From: Rhodococcoides fascians NBRC 12155 = LMG 3623
GTDB lineage: Bacteria > Actinomycetota > Actinomycetes > Mycobacteriales > Mycobacteriaceae
DNA length: 64,000 nt
Assembly (NCBI RefSeq): GCF_001894785.1
Contig: NZ_BCWW01000012.1
Location: forward strand, 1 to 64,000
Direction of reading: 5' to 3'
Part shown: positions 15,604-24,960 of the stretch, piece by piece
How positions within the stretch are numbered: the first letter of the stretch is position 1
How the letters are laid out: every line of letters starts with the position of its first letter
Program-made: the position numbers and the translations under genes
The notes under the pieces: generated by a model
The model's database searches: none
What the model was told of the DNA's origin: nothing
What the model saw: only the letters and a program-made list of their open reading frames with translations

Positions 15604-17760
15604 GTGACCAAGCCCGCTACCGCGGCGGCCACCGGCCGCCACGACCGCCATCGGCCACCGGCACCCGGCGCACTAGGCCGCCTGGGAAGCACGATGGTCG
15701 CCCGCCGCCGGTGGGTGTTCGGCATCTGGCTGATCGCCCTCGTTGCACTGGGATCGGCTGCACCATCGGTGTTCTCATCCTTGGCCGGGGCCGGCTGGCA
15801 GGCCAACGGTTCCGAATCCGTCCAGGTCCGCGAGCTCGCCCAGCAGCATTTCGGCGGCAATTCCTCTGCAGCAGTGCAGGTGGTCGTTCACTCCGACACC
15901 GCCACGATCGAAGACGCAGCGATGCAGCAGACACTCACCGACGTCGCGGCCGTATTCGACGGTGACACTCGCTTCGGTGAGGTCATCGCCCCCCAGCCGG
16001 GCATGACGATCAGTCCCGACGGTCACACCGGCATCTTGATCGCCGGCGCAAACGCGAGTACCGACGACATGGTCAAGGCCGTCGACGAGGTGAAGGGCGA
16101 GCTGACCGAACTCTCCGGCGACGGCATCGAGGTCTACCCGACCGGATCCTCCGCACTGTGGTCGGACTTCAACAAGGCCAACCACGACGCCATGATTCAG
16201 GCCGAATTGTTCTCCTGGCCGGTCACTTTGGCGATCATGGTGCTCGCGTTCGGCTCCCTCGTCGCCGCGGGATTGCCGCTGCTACTCACCGTTGCCGGCC
16301 TGGTCGCATCCGCAGGCGGACTCGTTCTGCTCAACGGCGTCACGCCGATCTCGGTGTGGGCGATGAACTTCGCGATGATGTTCGCCCTCGCCCTCGGAAT
16401 CGACTACGCCCTGTTCATCGTCGCCAGGTTCCGCGACGCACTGCGCAACGCCGATCCACGTGCCGCGGTCGCCGAAACCATGGACACCGCAGGCAAAGCC
16501 GTGGTCCTGTCCGGTCTGACGGTCTTGGTGAGCCTCTCGGCCGTCCTGCTCGTTCCCGCACCGGCGGTGCGCACCATGGCCGTCGGCATCATGCTCGCCG
16601 TGACCTTCGTGCTGATCGCCACCATGACCCTGCTCCCCGCAACCCTGGGTGCACTCGGTTCCAAGGTCAACGCCGCCTCCCTGCCCTACGCCAAGCGCCA
16701 GCAGCACCGCTCCCCGAAATTCGCAGCCTGGGGTGAACTGCTCCACAAGCACCCCTGGCCGTTCGCTCTGGTCTCCGTCGGCATCCTCATTGCGCTGGCC
16801 CTTCCGGTCCTCGGACTGAAAGTGGCGATGCCCTCGATCGCCGTCGTCCCCGAAGACGCACCGGTTCGCCAGGGTTACGAGCTCGTCCAGGCCCAGTTCG
16901 GTGCCGGCGCACCCGGCGCACTGCAGATCGTCGTCCCGTCCGCGGATGCCGCCGCGACCGCCACGGCAGCCAGTACCGTCGACGGGATCTCGATGGTCAC
17001 TCCGCCCCAGCCTGCCGCGGACGGCTCAAACTACTCACTGCTACAAGCACTTCCCACCGTTGACCCCTCGGACGAGAGAATGGGCACCATCCTCGGTGAC
17101 CTGCGCGCCGAACTCCCGGAGTCGGCGTTGGTCGGCGGTGCCCCAGCGGAGAACCTCGATCTGCAGCAAGCACTGAACGACTACCTACCGCTGGTGATCG
17201 GTATCATTCTGGCGCTCGGTTTCATCCTGCTGCTCGTCGCCCTCCAAGCACCGCTGATCGCGATCCTCGGCACCGCAGTCAGTCTGCTCTCGACCGCCGC
17301 AGCGTTCGGGGTCGCGAAGCTGATCTTCCAGGACGGGCACGGCGCATCACTGCTCGGATTCACCCCGCAAGGCTTCCTCGACGGCTGGGGTCCGGTGTTC
17401 TTCTTCGCGATGATCTTCGCCATCGCCATGGACTACACAGTGTTCCTGCTCGCCACCGCGAAAGAGCACTACGAGAAGACCGGGGACCCGAAAGCCGCTC
17501 AGGTCGACGGCCTCGCCCACTCCGGCCGGGTCATCTTCGCCGCCGCCGCGGTCATGGTCGCAGTGTTCTTCACCTTCGCACTCTCCGATCCGCTCCCACC
17601 GAAGGAGATGGGCATCATCCTCGGCGTCGCGGTACTGCTCGACGCCTTCTTGATCAGGCTGATCCTGCTGCCGGTCCTGCTGCGTTTGAGCGGACACGCC
17701 GCATGGTGGTCACCGGCCTGGCTGCGCAAGGTGTTGCCCTCGATCAGCTTCTCGCACTGA
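15604..17760 (+). CDS. MMPL/RND-family membrane transporter
   Basis: GTG 15604 is preceded by AGGAGAAGC. The 718-residue polytopic protein has the duplicated RND layout: TM1 (WVFGIWLIALVALGSAAP), a ~150-residue extracytoplasmic domain, a five-helix bundle including MFALALGIDYALFIVARF, then a second domain and bundle with FAIAMDYTVFLLATA. GIDYALF and AMDYTVF carry the Asp-Tyr pairs expected for proton coupling in MMPL proteins. MMPL members export lipids or siderophores in mycolata. Here it is first in a sulfide/persulfide-type operon, 28 nt ahead of the DUF2892 gene, so export of a thiol or sulfur metabolite is an inference. Length is normal for small MMPL proteins. Confidence 0.9.
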   Translation: MTKPATAAATGRHDRHRPPAPGALGRLGSTMVARRRWVFGIWLIALVALGSAAPSVFSSLAGAGWQANGSESVQVRELAQQHFGGNSSAAVQVVVHSDTATIEDAAMQQTLTDVAAVFDGDTRFGEVIAPQPGMTISPDGHTGILIAGANASTDDMVKAVDEVKGELTELSGDGIEVYPTGSSALWSDFNKANHDAMIQAELFSWPVTLAIMVLAFGSLVAAGLPLLLTVAGLVASAGGLVLLNGVTPISVWAMNFAMMFALALGIDYALFIVARFRDALRNADPRAAVAETMDTAGKAVVLSGLTVLVSLSAVLLVPAPAVRTMAVGIMLAVTFVLIATMTLLPATLGALGSKVNAASLPYAKRQQHRSPKFAAWGELLHKHPWPFALVSVGILIALALPVLGLKVAMPSIAVVPEDAPVRQGYELVQAQFGAGAPGALQIVVPSADAAATATAASTVDGISMVTPPQPAADGSNYSLLQALPTVDPSDERMGTILGDLRAELPESALVGGAPAENLDLQQALNDYLPLVIGIILALGFILLLVALQAPLIAILGTAVSLLSTAAAFGVAKLIFQDGHGASLLGFTPQGFLDGWGPVFFFAMIFAIAMDYTVFLLATAKEHYEKTGDPKAAQVDGLAHSGRVIFAAAAVMVAVFFTFALSDPLPPKEMGIILGVAVLLDAFLIRLILLPVLLRLSGHAAWWSPAWLRKVLPSISFSH

Positions 17761-17788
17761 CCACCCTTACAACCCGAACGGAGCAATC

Positions 17789-18040
17789 ATGATCGATCCG
17801 AACACCACTCGCTCGTCCGCGTTCGCGGGCTGGCCGATCGAACGTATCGTCCCCGCCCTCGCCGCCGGCGTCACCGCCACCGGCCTGGCCCTCGGCGAAC
17901 TCCACGCACCGCAGTGGCGACTGCTCAGCGCGTTCGCTGCCGCGAACCTCGCCCTTTACGCAGCGGTCGGCTGGTGCCCGGCCAGCGCGCTTCTCACCAG
18001 GGTGGGCGTGCCGAGTATTCGCCAGCCCCGAATCGGGTAG
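17789..18040 (+). CDS. DUF2892 (YgaP-like) small membrane protein
   Basis: ATG 17789 follows ACGGAGCAATC. The 83-residue product has two membrane segments, IVPALAAGVTATGLAL and LLSAFAAANLALYAA, ending in GWCPASALLTRVGV. The GWCP motif is characteristic of the transmembrane part of YgaP-type proteins (DUF2892), which accompany rhodanese domains in sulfur metabolism. A stand-alone DUF2892 protein in the same operon as an MBL-rhodanese fusion and a TauE exporter fits persulfide or thiosulfate handling at the membrane. The exact role is unknown. Confidence 0.8.
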   Translation: MIDPNTTRSSAFAGWPIERIVPALAAGVTATGLALGELHAPQWRLLSAFAAANLALYAAVGWCPASALLTRVGVPSIRQPRIG

Positions 18041-18082
18041 GCCCAGATCACCGCAGTTCGACGACCGAAAGGAACTTCCCTT

Positions 18083-18502
18083 ATGAACATCGCACTCTCG
18101 ACCACTCTGACCGACACCGACTTCGACACCGCAGTCGACGCCGTCAAAGCCTCCCTCGCAGATCAGGGCTTCGGTGTTCTCACCGAAATCGACATGCAGG
18201 CCACGTTGAAGGCCAAGCTCGGCGAGGACATGGAGCAGTATCTGATCCTCGGTGCCTGCAATCCGTCCCTCGCGCACCGCGCCGTCGGGGTCATGCGCCA
18301 GATCGGCTTGCTGTTGCCGTGCAATGTCGTCGTCCGCGCCGACACCTCCGCTTCCGGATCGGTCATTGTCGAAGCGATGAACCCCGACATCATGGTCCAA
18401 GCGACCGGCGAGCCAGCACTGTCCGACGTCGCGGCCGAGGCCACCACCAAGCTCCAGGCCGCCATCGACGCACTCGGTGGCCAGGACGCAGCCCACAGCT
18501 GA
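18083..18502 (+). CDS. DUF302 domain protein
   Basis: ATG 18083 follows GAAAGGAACTTCCC. The 139-residue soluble product matches the DUF302 pattern: an N-terminal TTLTDTDFDTAVDAVKASL helix, GFGVLTEIDMQATLKAKLG, YLILGACNPSLAHRAV and IGLLLPCNVVV with two cysteines (CNPSLA, PCN). DUF302 proteins recur next to sulfur-oxidation and persulfide genes, and the conserved CNP/PCN cysteines suggest thiol chemistry. The stop overlaps the next start (TGATG), so it is co-translated with the TauE exporter. Its biochemical activity is not established. Confidence 0.85.
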   Translation: MNIALSTTLTDTDFDTAVDAVKASLADQGFGVLTEIDMQATLKAKLGEDMEQYLILGACNPSLAHRAVGVMRQIGLLLPCNVVVRADTSASGSVIVEAMNPDIMVQATGEPALSDVAAEATTKLQAAIDALGGQDAAHS

Positions 18503-19275
18503 TGACCCTGACGCTGGCACTGGTCCTCGGCGTCGCCGTCGGCATCCTGCTCGGTCTCCTCGGAGGCGGCGGGTCGATCCTCGCCGTCCCGGTTCTCGTC
18601 TACGCCCTGGGAATGGACCTGTCGGAGGCGATACCGACATCGTTGCTGGTGATCGGTGTCGCCTCGGCGACCGGGGCCATCCCCAAGGTGCGGGCGAAGC
18701 TCGTCGAATGGCGACTGGCGGCGATCTTCGCGGCCACCGGTATCGTCGGCACGCTGGTCGGCAGCGTCCTGGGCAGGCATCTGCCCGAGGCCGCAGTGAT
18801 GATCGGCTTCGCGATCGTCATGATCATCGCCGGGGCGCGGATGCTGCGCAGCACCGACGATGTCGGAACCGCTTGCAAGACAGGAAGTTCCGGGATCGAT
18901 TGGCGGCGATGCGCACCACGGTCCATACCGACCGGGTTCGGGGTCGGTGTCCTCACCGGACTGTTCGGCGTCGGCGGAGGATTTCTGATCATCCCCGCTC
19001 TGGTGCTGTTGCTGGGAATCGAGATGAGTGTCGCTGTCGGAACGTCGCTGGTGGTCATCGTCGCCAACTCCGCCGCCGGACTGATCGCTCAGGCCGACGG
19101 GCTCGGCGGGAACTGGCCACTGACAGCCGCGTTCGCCGGTGCGGCGATCGCAGGCTCGCTGGTCGCCGGAAAACTGAGCACACGCATCGACACCGACAAG
19201 CTGCGCACGTGGTTCGCCTACCTGGTGTTCGCCGTCGCGGGCTATGTACTTGTCGACACCCTCGTTCTTTCATGA
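18502..19275 (+). CDS. TauE/SafE-family sulfite or sulfur-compound exporter
   Basis: Its ATG shares one base with the DUF302 stop. The 257-residue protein has eight predicted membrane helices in two repeats with the family glycine-rich motifs LLGLLGGGGSILAVPVL and LFGVGGGFLIIPALVLL. TauE/SafE members export sulfite, sulfoacetate or related anions. In the staphylococcal cst locus a TauE exporter accompanies a persulfide dioxygenase-rhodanese, and the same set is here, so sulfite or thiosulfate export is the most economical role. The hydrophilic loop (STDDVGTACKTGSSGIDWRR) is cytoplasmic by the alternating topology. Confidence 0.85.
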   Translation: MTLTLALVLGVAVGILLGLLGGGGSILAVPVLVYALGMDLSEAIPTSLLVIGVASATGAIPKVRAKLVEWRLAAIFAATGIVGTLVGSVLGRHLPEAAVMIGFAIVMIIAGARMLRSTDDVGTACKTGSSGIDWRRCAPRSIPTGFGVGVLTGLFGVGGGFLIIPALVLLLGIEMSVAVGTSLVVIVANSAAGLIAQADGLGGNWPLTAAFAGAAIAGSLVAGKLSTRIDTDKLRTWFAYLVFAVAGYVLVDTLVLS

Positions 19276-19295
19276 CCGACTGCACACACCGAACC

Positions 19296-19624
<329 letters not shown>

Positions 19625-19681
19625 ACGAGGACGTTTCACGTCAGAAACGAGGCCGACCCGATTACACCGTAGGAGTACCCC

Positions 19682-21043
19682 GTGAGCACCACCGATCCAG
19701 ACATCGCCATCATCGAAACGTCGAGCCTCGGCGACCGCAGCTACCTGATCAGCCACGACGGCATCGCCGTCGTGATCGATCCCCAACGTGACATCGACCG
19801 CGTCCTGGCACTGGCTACGGAGAAGAACGCCGCGATCACCCACGTACTCGAAACCCACATCCACAACGACTACGTCACCGGCGGACTCGAACTCGCACGC
19901 GCCACCGGAGCCGAATACGTTGTGCCCGAGGGTGACCCGGTCGAATTCGAGCGACGGGCAGTGGGGGACGGCGATGTCGTCGACGCGGGATCGGCGACGT
20001 TTCAGGTCATGCACACCCCGGGCCATACACATCATCACGTCAGCTACGTACTGCAACTCGGAGACGAACCGATCGCGATCTTCACCGGCGGCTCGATGCT
20101 CTACGGATCCACCGGCCGCACCGACCTACTCGGCTCCGAACACACCGACGAGCTCACCCATGCCCAGTTCCACTCGGTCCGTCGAATCGCCGCCGAACTC
20201 CCCGCCGACGTCGAGGTCTACCCCACCCACGGATTCGGTAGCTTCTGCTCCGCGACCCCCACCAGCGGCGACTCGTCGACCATCGGTGAACAGCAACAGT
20301 CCAATCCCGCGCTGACCCAGGACGAACAAACCTACGTCGACGAGTTGATCGCAGGACTGTCGGCCTACCCCGCGTACTACGCCCACATGGGCGTCATCAA
20401 CACCGAAGGCCCCGCACCGATCGACCTGTCCACCCCAGAACCCGTCGACCCCGACGAACTACGCCGCCGCATCGACGACGGACAATGGGTCGTCGACCTC
20501 CGCGCACGCACCGCCTTCGCTGCCGGACATCTCGACGGTTCCCTCGGCTTCGAGCTGTCGACGACATTCGTCACCTACCTCGGCTGGCTCTACCAGTGGG
20601 GTGCGCCGCTGACCTTGATCGGCGACACATCCGATCAAATCGACGAGGCCACAAGGGAGTTGGCACGTATCGGCATCGACCACCCCTCCGGCTCCGCTGT
20701 CGGAGAGATTCATTCGCTCGCCACCGACGGGCGCGTACGGTCCTACGAAGTGTCCGACTTCGCCGGACTCGCCGCAGAGGACTCGGACATTGCAGTGCTC
20801 GACACCCGTCAACAGTCCGAATACGCGGACGGCCACATCCCCGGTGCGATCAACATTCCCCTCCACGAACTGCCACACCGACTCGCAGAAGTTCCCGACG
20901 GCAAAGTGTGGGTGCACTGCGCCTCCGGCTATCGCGCCTCGATCGCGGCCTCACTACTCGACCGGGAACATCGCAGCGTGGTGCTCATCGACGACGACTA
21001 CAACCGCGCAACAGATCTCGGACTCGACACCTCGAAGACATGA
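19682..21043 (+). CDS. Persulfide dioxygenase-rhodanese fusion (CstB-like)
   Basis: GTG 19682 follows TAGGAGTACCCC. The 453-residue protein joins an ETHE1-like metallo-beta-lactamase domain (THIHND with His59, His61, Asp63; HTPGHTHHH with His111 and His115; YPTHGFGS with His183) to two rhodanese domains. The first (VVDLRARTAFAAGHLDG) lacks an active Cys; the second has VHCASGYRAS with Cys413. MBL, pseudo-rhodanese and rhodanese is exactly the CstB layout. The enzyme should oxidise persulfides with O2 to sulfite and form thiosulfate via the rhodanese. It shares a strand and regulator with TauE and DUF302, supporting sulfide detoxification. Confidence 0.9.
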   Translation: MSTTDPDIAIIETSSLGDRSYLISHDGIAVVIDPQRDIDRVLALATEKNAAITHVLETHIHNDYVTGGLELARATGAEYVVPEGDPVEFERRAVGDGDVVDAGSATFQVMHTPGHTHHHVSYVLQLGDEPIAIFTGGSMLYGSTGRTDLLGSEHTDELTHAQFHSVRRIAAELPADVEVYPTHGFGSFCSATPTSGDSSTIGEQQQSNPALTQDEQTYVDELIAGLSAYPAYYAHMGVINTEGPAPIDLSTPEPVDPDELRRRIDDGQWVVDLRARTAFAAGHLDGSLGFELSTTFVTYLGWLYQWGAPLTLIGDTSDQIDEATRELARIGIDHPSGSAVGEIHSLATDGRVRSYEVSDFAGLAAEDSDIAVLDTRQQSEYADGHIPGAINIPLHELPHRLAEVPDGKVWVHCASGYRASIAASLLDREHRSVVLIDDDYNRATDLGLDTSKT

Positions 21044-21079
21044 CGAAATGCTTCGACGACCGAACGCGACGAGACAGGC

Positions 21080-21096
21080 GTACCCCCAGGGGGTAT
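21080..21096 (+). promoter_or_regulatory. CsoR/CstR-type operator before DUF6153 gene
   Basis: GTACCCCCAGGGGGTAT is an almost perfect palindrome 20 nt before the DUF6153 start. GGTATCAT immediately downstream could be the -10 region, placing the operator across the promoter. Confidence 0.7.
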
Positions 21097-21116
21097 ATGT
21101 TGGTATCATCGGCCGC

Positions 21117-21539
21117 ATGCACTCAGTGAATCGGCACGGTCGACGGGGCACAGCTCCGACGGCAGCTTTACTGATTGCACTGACGGTGTTCGGTGTCCTG
21201 TTGATGCATTCGGTGACACCGATGTCGATGCCCGTGACCGGCTCGATGTCCACATCGATGAGCGGCGGCCATGCCTCGTTCGCAGCACCGTCCCACACGG
21301 ACGCCACGGTTCCGGTGATGACCGGGGAACATGACTGCCCGTCGGGGCACCAGATGATGCATCCCTGCGTCGGCACGACGGTGTCGTGGCCCGCGCTGAC
21401 GGTCCCGGCGATGAGCGCAGCCCTCGACCTGGCGCCGACATCGGTGAACCGGATCATTGGACGGGCCGACTCCACGCTTGAGCGTGCGCCGCCGTGGACG
21501 TTGTGGGAGTTGGACAGATCGGTGACCTTGCGAGTGTGA
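21117..21539 (+). CDS. DUF6153-like small membrane/secreted protein
   Basis: ATG 21117 gives 140 residues: a basic N-terminus (MHSVNRHGRRG), one hydrophobic segment (AALLIALTVFGVLLMHS) and an exported region rich in His, Met and Ser (TPMSMPVTGSMSTSMSGGH, GHQMMHPC). Met/His-rich exported proteins of this kind accompany copper resistance genes in actinobacteria. It is followed by a DUF305 lipoprotein and faces the copper ATPase, so periplasmic-side copper binding is likely. The start is close to the operator and lacks a clear ribosome site, so a leaderless message is possible. Confidence 0.75.
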   Translation: MHSVNRHGRRGTAPTAALLIALTVFGVLLMHSVTPMSMPVTGSMSTSMSGGHASFAAPSHTDATVPVMTGEHDCPSGHQMMHPCVGTTVSWPALTVPAMSAALDLAPTSVNRIIGRADSTLERAPPWTLWELDRSVTLRV

Positions 21540-21624
21540 CAGGGAGCCCGGCAGACGCGTGTCTGTCGGCGGATCGAACGACATCCAATTCTCTGCACTA
21601 CCCACTCTTGCAAGGAGTTTCCTC

Positions 21625-22251
21625 ATGCGTACCAAAGTCATTGCCTCGATCGCTGCTGCCGCCGCGAGCGCGTTCCTCGTCGTCGGCTGTAGCGACAACG
21701 CGGCCGATTCGTCGATGGACGGCCATGCGATGGGATCGATGTCCTCGGCACCGATGTCCTCGGCCCAAGCAAGCGCGTCCGCAGAGTTCAACGATGCCGA
21801 CGTGATGTTCGCGCAGATGATGTATCCGCATCACGCCCAAGCAGTCGAGATGGCCGACATGGCGAACGGCCGCACCGACAACCCGGAGGTGCTGTCGCTG
21901 GCATCGGCGATCGCCGGCGCACAGCAGCCCGAGATGGACCAGATGACGGCATGGCTGACCGAGTGGGGCCAGCCCATGCCCGACATGGACATGAGTGACA
22001 TGGGCGGGATGGACCACAGCTCTGGCAGCGGCATGATGACCGCTCAGGACATGGACGCGTTGATGGCAGCGTCGGGACCGGAATTCGACCGCCAGTGGTT
22101 GACGATGATGATCGCCCACCACACCGGTGCCATCGAGATGGCCAACACCGAAATCGCGGACGGTTCCAATCCTGACGCCCTGGAGATGGCACGCGCCATC
22201 GTCGCCACTCAGCAGCAGGAAATCGAGACCATGCAGCGGCTGCTCGGCTGA
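21625..22251 (+). CDS. DUF305 lipoprotein
   Basis: ATG 21625 follows CAAGGAGTTTCC. A lipoprotein signal peptide ends at the lipobox VVGC (residues 19-22). The mature 187 residues hold the DUF305 ferritin-like four-helix pattern with paired motifs MMYPHHAQAVEMADM and MMIAHHTGAIEMANTEI, plus a Met/Asp-rich linker (MPDMDMSDMGGMDHSSG). The His-His and Met residues suggest Cu binding on the outer face of the membrane. DUF305 proteins are constant neighbours of copper-transport genes in actinobacteria. A strong hairpin follows 20 nt after the stop. Confidence 0.9.
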   Translation: MRTKVIASIAAAAASAFLVVGCSDNAADSSMDGHAMGSMSSAPMSSAQASASAEFNDADVMFAQMMYPHHAQAVEMADMANGRTDNPEVLSLASAIAGAQQPEMDQMTAWLTEWGQPMPDMDMSDMGGMDHSSGSGMMTAQDMDALMAASGPEFDRQWLTMMIAHHTGAIEMANTEIADGSNPDALEMARAIVATQQQEIETMQRLLG

Positions 22252-22269
22252 CCCGGCCCGCCACACAAC

Positions 22270-22308
22270 GATGGCCGCATCCTCTCCGGCGGAGAGGGTG
22301 CGGCCATC
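22270..22308. terminator. Hairpin between convergent DUF305 and CopB genes
   Basis: GATGGCCGCATCCTCTCC pairs with GGAGAGGGTGCGGCCATC around a GGC loop, one mismatch in an 18-bp stem. The two genes converge here, so it probably serves as a bidirectional terminator although no T run follows. Confidence 0.75.
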
Positions 22309-22355
22309 AGCGTTTCGCAGTCGTCAGGGCTGCGTTCCCGGTACGAGATCAGCTC

Positions 22356-24539
22356 TCACAGTGACGGTGTGCGCTGCGACGGAGGGTTGGAACTCCCCTC
22401 GTTCACCGCTCCGGTGATGGTGTCGGGTGTGAGGTCGAGTCGACGCAGTAATTGTGCGTTCGCAGCGACGATGATCGTCGACAGCGACATCAGGATCGCG
22501 CCGATCGACATCGGCAGCACGAACCCGACCGGCGCGAGCACTCCTGCCGCGAGCGGAACCGAGATGAGGTTGTATCCCGCTGCCCACCAGAGGTTTTGCT
22601 TCATCTTTCGGTACGAGGCGCGCGAGAGTTCGATCACCGACAACACCGACCTCGGGTCGTCGCTGGCGAGGATCACTCCGGCCGATGCGATTGCGACGTC
22701 GGTGCCGGCCCCGATCGCGATACCGACATCGGCCTGCGCCAGAGCCGGGGCGTCGTTGACTCCGTCGCCGACCATCGCCACCGTACGGCCTTCGCTCTGG
22801 AGTTCAGCGACGTTGTGCGACTTGTCTTCCGGTTTCACCCCGGCGAAGTAGCGGTCCACACCGAGCTCGGTGGCGACGGACTTCGCGACGGCGTCGGCAT
22901 CACCGGTGATCATCACGACCGCGATTCCTCGCGCGTGCAGCGCGTCTACCGCAGTGCGTGACTCGGACCGGATCTCATCGGCGAGCGCGAGGGCACCGAT
23001 CACGGCCCCGTCGGCGAGGACGTGCAGGATGATCGCCCCGTCCCCGCGCCACCGGTCGGCGACAGCGAGTTCGGATCCGTGTTCCTGCTCGAGCAGTGCC
23101 GGCCCGCCGACCTGGATCCGGACGCCGTCGACGTCGGCTGCGACCCCGACGGCGGGGGACGACTGAAAGCCGGCTGCAGCCGGGACCGTCAGGTTCCGCG
23201 CGCGTGCGGCCTCGACGATGGCACGGGCGAGTGGATGTTCGGAATCTGCTTCTGCGGCAGCGGCCAGCGCGAGAACGTTGTCGGCGGTGCGCCCGCCGGT
23301 CACCTCGACTGCGGTGACGGTGGGTTCACCCTTGGTGAGGGTCCCGGTCTTGTCGAACAGCACGGTGTCCACCGTGCGCATGGTTTCGAGTGCGAGCCGG
23401 TCCTTGACCAGAACACCGCCGCGGGCGGCGCGTTCGGTGGCGATGGAGACCACCAGCGGAATCGCCAGTCCGAGTGCGTGCGGGCAGGCGATGACCAGCA
23501 CGGTGATGGTGCGGATGACGGCGTCGTCGGGCATCCCGAATAGCGTCCACACGGCGGCGGTGATGATCGCGGATCCGAGTGCGAACCAGAACAGCCAGCC
23601 GGCGGCGGTGTCGGCGATGCGCTGAGCGCGCGAGGTCGAGTTCTGGGCGTCGGCGACCAGGCGGCCGATGCCGGCGAGGGCGGTGTCCTCCCCTACTGCG
23701 GTGACCTGGATGCGGAGACCGGAGTCGGTGGCGACAGTGCCGGCGACGACTTGGTCGCCTTCGCGGCGACGGACCGTCTTCGATTCGCCGGTGATCATCG
23801 ATTCGTCCATGCTCGCCGATCCGGAGACGATGGTGCCGTCCGCGGGTACGCGGCCGCCGGGGCGGACGACGACGAGATCACCGAGCTGCAGCTCGGCCGG
23901 GGGCACCGGCACCACGTCGTCGCCGTCGACGCGTTCGGCGGTGTCCGGGAGCAGTGCTGCCAATGAGTCCAGGGCGGAGGTGGTCTGAGCGAGGGATCGC
24001 ATTTCGATCCAGTGCCCGAGCAGCATGATCACGATCAGCAGGGCCAGTTCCCACCAGAAGTCGAGCTGATGATCGAGCAGGCCGAGGCTTGCTCCCATCG
24101 ACGCGACGAATGCGACGGTGATCGCGAGGGCGATGAGCAGCATCATTCCCGGTGCACGTGAACGGATTTCGCTGACTGCTCCGGAGAGGAACGGGGAACC
24201 GCCCCAGGCATACATCACCGTTCCGAGCACCGGGGAGATCCAGGCGATCCACGATGAGTCGGGCAGTGAGTATCCGAGGAGCATCGCGAACATGTTCGAG
24301 GCAACGATCACCGGAAGGGCGAGGACCAGCATGATCCAGAACAGACGACGGAACATGCCGACGTGGTCCCCATGACCGGCGTGGCCACCGTGACCGGTAT
24401 GGCCTTCGTGACCGGTATGGCCTTCGTGTTCCTTCTCGCCATGGCCGGAGTGGGCTGCGCTGTGTTCGGATGCATCGTGGCCCGGCAGCGTGCCCGCTGT
24501 CTCGGCTCCGCCAGCGTCGGCATGTGTGTGGTTGTTCAT
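22356..24539 (-). CDS. copB: CopB-type copper-translocating P-type ATPase
   Basis: This 727-residue P1B ATPase has a His-rich N-terminus (12 His between residues 35 and 60 in Gly-His repeats), the actuator loop motif TGES (about 250-253), the membrane motif CPH at 352-354, the phosphorylation site DKTGT (Asp396), SEHPLA and the hinge GDGVNDAPA. CPH rather than CPC, plus an N-terminal His tail instead of HMA domains, places it in the P1B-3 (CopB) group, which exports Cu(II) or Cu(I). It is read toward the DUF305 gene and follows the CopZ-type chaperone by 34 nt. Two operators lie upstream of the chaperone, so both genes are probably induced together. Confidence 0.9.
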   Translation of the reverse strand: MNNHTHADAGGAETAGTLPGHDASEHSAAHSGHGEKEHEGHTGHEGHTGHGGHAGHGDHVGMFRRLFWIMLVLALPVIVASNMFAMLLGYSLPDSSWIAWISPVLGTVMYAWGGSPFLSGAVSEIRSRAPGMMLLIALAITVAFVASMGASLGLLDHQLDFWWELALLIVIMLLGHWIEMRSLAQTTSALDSLAALLPDTAERVDGDDVVPVPPAELQLGDLVVVRPGGRVPADGTIVSGSASMDESMITGESKTVRRREGDQVVAGTVATDSGLRIQVTAVGEDTALAGIGRLVADAQNSTSRAQRIADTAAGWLFWFALGSAIITAAVWTLFGMPDDAVIRTITVLVIACPHALGLAIPLVVSIATERAARGGVLVKDRLALETMRTVDTVLFDKTGTLTKGEPTVTAVEVTGGRTADNVLALAAAAEADSEHPLARAIVEAARARNLTVPAAAGFQSSPAVGVAADVDGVRIQVGGPALLEQEHGSELAVADRWRGDGAIILHVLADGAVIGALALADEIRSESRTAVDALHARGIAVVMITGDADAVAKSVATELGVDRYFAGVKPEDKSHNVAELQSEGRTVAMVGDGVNDAPALAQADVGIAIGAGTDVAIASAGVILASDDPRSVLSVIELSRASYRKMKQNLWWAAGYNLISVPLAAGVLAPVGFVLPMSIGAILMSLSTIIVAANAQLLRRLDLTPDTITGAVNEGSSNPPSQRTPSL

Positions 24540-24573
24540 CGCGGGAAATCCTTCTCTCCACCAGGTTCAGCGG

Positions 24574-24804
24574 TTACGCGGTGCGCGAATCTTTGGGTTG
24601 CGGTTCGACTGTGTATCCAGCCTCGCGGACAGCTGCGATGACACCGGCGTGGTCGGGCACGTCAGCACTTGTCACCGTCAGAGTTCCCGCAGCTGCAGAT
24701 GCCTCGACCGTGTCGACTCCTGCAACGGTGCTTACTTCCTCCCGGACTGCCGCTTCGCAGTGACCGCAGGTCATGCCCGTGACTTTGTAAACCGTGGTGA
24801 TCAT
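24574..24804 (-). CDS. copZ: CopZ-type copper chaperone (HMA domain)
   Basis: ATG at 24802-24804 follows CAGAGGAGCG. The 76-residue product is a single HMA domain: TVYKVTGMTCGHCEAAVREEV with the metal-binding CGHC, then VEASAAAGTLTVTSADV and AVREAGYTVEPQ. HMA chaperones pass Cu(I) to P-type ATPases. The downstream ATPase has no HMA domain of its own, so a separate chaperone fits. An upstream in-frame ATG at 24864 would place the operator inside the coding region, which makes 24804 the better start. Confidence 0.9.
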   Translation of the reverse strand: MITTVYKVTGMTCGHCEAAVREEVSTVAGVDTVEASAAAGTLTVTSADVPDHAGVIAAVREAGYTVEPQPKDSRTA

Positions 24805-24826
24805 GTCGCGCTCCTCTGGCTGCTTA

Positions 24827-24845
24827 GATACCCCCTGGGGGTATC
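24827..24845 (-). promoter_or_regulatory. Perfect palindromic CsoR/CstR-type operator
   Basis: GATACCCCCTGGGGGTATC is a perfect 9+1+9 palindrome 22 nt before the chaperone start. It is the best copy of the repeated operator in the window. Confidence 0.8.
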
Positions 24846-24861
24846 TCGATGACATGTCGAC

Positions 24862-24880
24862 CATACCCCCTCCCCGTATG
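24862..24880 (-). promoter_or_regulatory. Second operator upstream of copZ
   Basis: CATACCCCCTCCCCGTATG keeps the inverted CATAC/GTATG arms with a C-rich centre. It lies 16 nt from the palindrome at 24827, giving paired sites like those at 15261-15298. Confidence 0.65.
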
Positions 24881-24960
24881 TTTCGGAAGGCCGTTGGCTG
24901 CGTCGAGTGGCTTACGAACCTGCGGCGAAGACCAGTCCGTTGGCCGAACTTCGGATCGAG

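Noticed and set aside
24363..24460. Tandem DNA repeat in the CopB gene (ACCGGTATGGCCTTCGTG units)
   Set aside because: It encodes the His/Gly-rich metal-binding tail; a coding low-complexity stretch, not a separate repeat element.
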